From: Acanthochromis polyacanthus | Lineage: Eukaryota; Chordata; Actinopteri; Pomacentridae | Direction: 5' to 3' | Length of the DNA stretch: 64,000 nucleotides | Assembly: GCF_021347895.1 (NCBI RefSeq) | Contig: NC_067117.1 | Span: forward strand, 16,773,858-16,837,857 | Part shown: piece after piece, positions 60,210 to 64,000 of the stretch | How positions within the stretch are numbered: position 1 is the first letter of the stretch | Layout: every line of letters begins with the position of its first letter | The notes under the pieces: model-generated | Told to the model about the DNA's origin: nothing | Database searches by the model: none | Seen by the model: only the letters and a program-made list of their open reading frames with translations | Translations under genes and position numbers: made by a program

Positions 60210-62880
60210 TCTAAGGAAGGTCTGCTTTCTCTTTAAACAGAGTCCTGCTTTGCCATCTGTTGGACAAATAATGCTACAACACGTCATTTGCGCTGAGCTA
60301 AGAGGGCAGATTGCTGTGATGTTTTTATTAGACTTGCTGTTTTTTTGTGAAGTATTTTGGTGTTTTCAAGAATACACAGAAGCAGATTAGCAGTCAATCA
60401 GCAAAAGGACATTTTCCCTCTGTATTTATGAATTTTAGTTATCAGACACATCACATTTACTCAGAATATGACGTTAATCTAATGAAACGCGTTTTGAACG
60501 CAGCTAACCTGCTTATTCCCTGATCTTTACTTTCAAACGTAAAGCCACAATCAAGCTGCTTATGATGGTGTTTCTTTGATTTCAGAAGGTCCTCAGCATT
60601 TGAGCACAAATGACAAACCAACATCAGCATTATTCACTCATTTTATTATGATAGAAATGTCATTTACTTTTACATCTGAACATGTACTTCAAAGCTCAAG
60701 ACAAAATCTGATGTATTCAGACCCACAGAAGGCAACTAATTACCAGTCAGGAAATATTTTTTTGCATTGTTGTGTGAAAACAGAAACCAAAAACAGATCG
60801 ATTGCTTGATGAATTGTCAGAAGGTCTGCTGACCACGTCAACGAATATCGCATTTAAAGGATACATGTTGACAGATGACTGCTGAGGACAAAACCAGCTA
60901 CTGTGGACGTTCACGAGTTATTTGATAAGAATATGTCAAAGAACCGACCACAGTCCTGCCACACAGCACTGCAGTAACCTCCTGTAACAACATACCACCT
61001 CTGATGTTTTGTGCATTTTGGCAGCCAACAATACAGCGTTGTGTTGAGGTTGTGCGATAAGAGGTACAAAGGCAAGTGAGTCAGTGTACAAACACTAATA
61101 TGCTGCACTAAACCAACAACATGATAAGCAGCTGAATGAAGCAACTACATGTCTTGTACCCATTTTCAAGTTTCAACATGCACCAATAATGTCTTGTTCT
61201 GCTTTTGTCTTCACTGTAGTAGAATTATTCATCAAGACTGTGATCGTCACTTAAATCCTCAATCTAGTTTGATATCTTTCAAACTGCAATCATTTGTTGA
61301 TTATGCTTTTAAAAAAAAAGGAGATTGAAAGAACGATACATGATTTGCAAACTGAAAACCTCGTAAAAACACCAATTTTTGCAGATTAAAGTAGTACTTA
61401 ATATATGTGTGAAAGTACTGCGTGCAAAAGTACCAATTAATGACACAGATCAACGCATTATGTGCAGTTTGGAAATCAATATGCATTCATATGTGTTCAT
61501 GCAAACTATTTATCACAAAAGACATGAAAGGGCCTACTGCTGTCTCGGGCACTAACAAAATTTAAAAAAAAAAAAAAACAGTCATGTATCATTGTAAAAA
61601 ATAAACATACAAAAAAGTGATTACATATAAAGTGTTTACAGCATTCAAAGACATCCTAAGAGAGTAATTTCAGCAAGATCCACTGCAAATGTGCAAACAT
61701 ACAGTATTACCGTGCAGACAGAGTCCAGCCTGCAGCGGGTCAGCGGAGCGTTTTGTCGCCGCTGTGTTTGGTTGTAAAGGGAATGTTGTTTCTGATGTAA
61801 TCTGACAGACGTATGCCACAATACAAGAACTTTAAAAAGTGCAAATGCAGCCAAATCAACTTCTCTACATTTTTCAGAGCAAAACAGAGAAAAGGGAACG
61901 TATAAAAGATAAAAAATAAAGGCAGTAAATAGGTGGCGATTTCCCTTAATTATAAAACATCCCTTCTAAACCCTTATAAACATCTGCCTTTGATAGCAAG
62001 TACGTAATGATAGCTTAGAAAGATCGGTGTCACACGTGACGTAAACCTGCTTTACAGTGAGTTCGACTAATGACAGCCAGATTAAATATCACAACTCTAA
62101 TGTGAGATTATTTTTAAGTAAATCAAACTGTACTCTCCCATTTGGAAAAGAAACCTAGCTGTGTTTGTAATGTGTAGCTATGATTGAAGCTAGAACAGCA
62201 TCAGTCCCCGTCTACAAACCCACAGAGCTTACTGTGTTTTGTATACAGATAAATCCTGATTTGTGTCCCTGCAGCTGCTAGTGTACAAAAACTTCTTAAA
62301 ACACAATCAGTTAAGATTTAAGTTAAGACAGATTTAAAAGAAACGATTGGCAAATAATATAAAAGTAGTCATTAGTGGAATTCCAGCTGGTAAACTATCT
62401 GGATCCTGAGTTTCTTTGTTGTGATTTTTAAAAGGAAACTGATATTTCTACAACAACTTATTACAACTAGGCTTGCAACTAACTAGCGTCAGACTAACCA
62501 AACATTTCATTGTAGATCAAGCTGATCATTTTCTGAATTAAACTATCGTGACTTAGTTATAAAAAGTGATATCAGACTGCTTGTTCTGTCCCACCAGCAG
62601 TCCAAATCCCAAAGATATTCCCCTACTGTCACCTATGACAAAGAAAAGCATCAAATCTGCACATCTGAGAAGCTCAAACCAGTAAATGTTTGGCAATTTT
62701 GCTTAAAAAATTACTAAAGTGATTAATGGATTATTAAAATAGCTGCAGATTCATTTTCTTTTGACTGACTAATCACCAAATGTATGTTTTTGTTGGCCTC
62801 AGTTTTCCAGCAACTAAAATATTATACTGCAAATTAAATAACTCTTAAATTTCACTAAATTCTCTTTGACTTTTTGTCTA
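60210..62880. other. Convergent 3' intergenic region
   Basis: Between the 3' ends of avil (plus) and the CaaX coiled-coil gene (minus). AT-rich with a 15-base A-run at about 61563-61577. The right part is probably the 3' UTR of the minus-strand gene. No exon or RNA gene was recognised. Confidence 0.4.
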
Positions 62881-62902
62881 GTAGAAGATAAAACAGATAA
62901 AG

Positions 62903-63990
62903 TTAAGACAAAATGCAGGAATCGGAGTTTCTGCTGTCTTGGATCTCACCGTCGTTAGTCGGATTTTTTTGTTTATCCTGCGAATCATCGGGGAGCTCTG
63001 GAAACCTGTCCTGCTCTGGAGTCTCATCAGATGCATCTTCGTAGGCACTTATGCTGTCTGAGTCGTTCCTGTCTGGGGAGGGATCTCGTCCGTCCACGAT
63101 GCCGTTTTCGTAAGGCCTCTGGTGGACGCCGTCTTCAGACTCAAGGTTGTCCAGCGCAAGAGAAGGCGGGTGGCCGAGCGGCTTGCTCACGATCCTCCGC
63201 AGCTTCGTCGCCTGCCAGTCTCCAATGCTGCTGTCGGGTTCACACAGCAACGAGTTCTTTTCTTCTCTGTGTGCAACTTGAATCAATTCCTTGGCATCGT
63301 CTTGTATTTGGTGACCTCGCCTCGCTGCTTCATCGATCGTGTTCTCTGGAGCAGGTGGTTTGTTATTCCTTTCCTGCAAAGACAAAACAAGATGCCCATC
63401 AATGAATTCAGTTCGGATCAAACGAAATCAAACAAGTCATTTCAGTGCAAGTTGCTTCATGAAAAGCTTAAAGTTACAAGAACTAGAACTGATTTCATGG
63501 TTGTATTTCAGCAGTAAAAACTATTTCTGACATAAAAATCCCCAAATTTGTTAAAGTGCAACTAGTTATAAGAGGGCTGCACAGTGGAGTAGTGGTTAGC
63601 ACCTTCGCCTTGCAGCGAGAAGATCCCTGGTTCGCGTCCCGGCTTTCCTGGGATCTTTCTGCATGGGGTTTGCATGTTCGCTGTGCATGAAAATTAATAC
63701 AACTCTGGACAGAAATAAATGCTGTGACTTTGCAGAAGCTTATGGAAACGATGCCACGGCGACTGTGTGTCGTTCTCAGAGCTAAAGGCGGTCCAATGAA
63801 ATATTAGAGCGTGTGACTTTTCTTTTGGACGGTCAGTGTATCTTTAGGCACAAATTCAGTGCCTTTATGATGTTATGTAAAGGTCATTCTTCAGCTGCCA
63901 CATTACCTCTTTCAATCTCTCCACTTCCTGCATCAGAGAGCTGACCATGCTCTCCAGTTTCCTCTTGGCCTCCCTTTCTCGTTCCAGCTC
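62903..63990 (-). CDS. Unrecognised coiled-coil protein, C-terminal two exons, CaaX-like end
   Basis: Two exons are visible: 63907-63990 (84 nt) and the last exon 62903-63373, joined in phase 0 through a GTAATG donor and a TTTGCAG acceptor. The first encodes ELEREREAKRKLESMVSSLM and then QEVERLKE, a clear coiled coil. The last encodes a hydrophilic, acidic, Ser/Asp/Pro-rich tail (SDSISAYEDASDETPEQD) with no domain I recognise. It ends NSDSCILS, and CILS fits the CaaX pattern for prenylation (C, two aliphatics, Ser favouring farnesyl transfer). That would suggest membrane attachment, but this is inference from four residues. The upstream exons are off the right edge. Confidence 0.75.
63574..63690 (+). 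mobile_element. tRNA-derived SINE, 5' part
   Basis: Starts gggctgcacagtggagtagt, with a box A-like tggttagc (63593-63600) and a box B-like ggttcgcgtcc (63629-63639). These are the internal RNA polymerase III promoter elements inherited from a tRNA. The body then reads gggatctttctgcatggggt before similarity ends near 63690. It is the same family as the reverse copy at 26334-26697, and it sits in the intron between the two exons of the CaaX gene. Confidence 0.7.
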
Positions 63991-64000
63991 CTACAAATAC

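Noticed and set aside
63031..63517. Plus-strand open frames opposite the last exon of the CaaX gene
   Set aside because: Antisense shadows; the minus strand has matching splice sites, a coiled coil and coherent composition.

Overview
The window is vertebrate nuclear DNA, almost certainly from a ray-finned (teleost) fish. Genes are split into many small exons with GT-AG introns, gene density is low, intergenic DNA is AT-rich, and there are many degraded Tc1/mariner copies, a tRNA-derived SINE family and long microsatellites. I see no bacterial, plasmid, phage or CRISPR features.

Seven genes are supported. (1) timeless, minus strand: only its first coding exons (1016-1362); the rest lies off the left edge. 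(2) A nine-exon type III intermediate filament gene, best called peripherin/plasticin (prph), minus, 5287-10210. (3) pmel (premelanosome protein), minus, 16728-24325, twelve exons. (4) cdk2, plus, 31414-36229, seven exons, 298 aa. (5) An olfml3-type olfactomedin gene, minus, 39369-43966, three exons. (6) avil (advillin), plus, 50358-59714, nineteen exons, 817 aa. (7) The C-terminal end of an unrecognised coiled-coil protein ending in a CaaX-like box, minus, 62903-63990. timeless, prph, pmel/cdk2 and avil all have human relatives on chromosome 12q13-q14, so the block is probably conserved vertebrate synteny. pmel and cdk2 keep the divergent head-to-head order of mammals, but here about 7 kb of repeat-rich DNA separates them.

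The genes do not form one pathway. They are a mix of housekeeping and cell-cycle genes (timeless, cdk2), cytoskeletal genes (prph, avil), a pigment-cell gene (pmel) and a secreted matrix gene (olfml3). Between and inside them are a Tc1 fragment (1-562), an internally deleted Tc1 (15527-16099), an intact-looking TA-flanked element with very long inverted repeats (44632-45266), a helicase-fragment element with inverted ends (about 48550-49136), two copies of one SINE family (26334-26697 reverse, 63574-63690 forward) and a non-autonomous repeat holding a perfect 24-bp hairpin (27853-27917).

The most notable sequence anomaly is a set of single-base frame breaks inside otherwise well-conserved exons: four in prph exon 1, forming two compensating pairs, and two in pmel. 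They look more like sequence or assembly indels than decay. I found no convincing undescribed system. The least explained pieces are an orphan first exon with its own CCAAT/TATA-like promoter (3594-3705), a coding-like but broken membrane-protein remnant (47039-47777) and the CaaX coiled-coil gene at the right edge.
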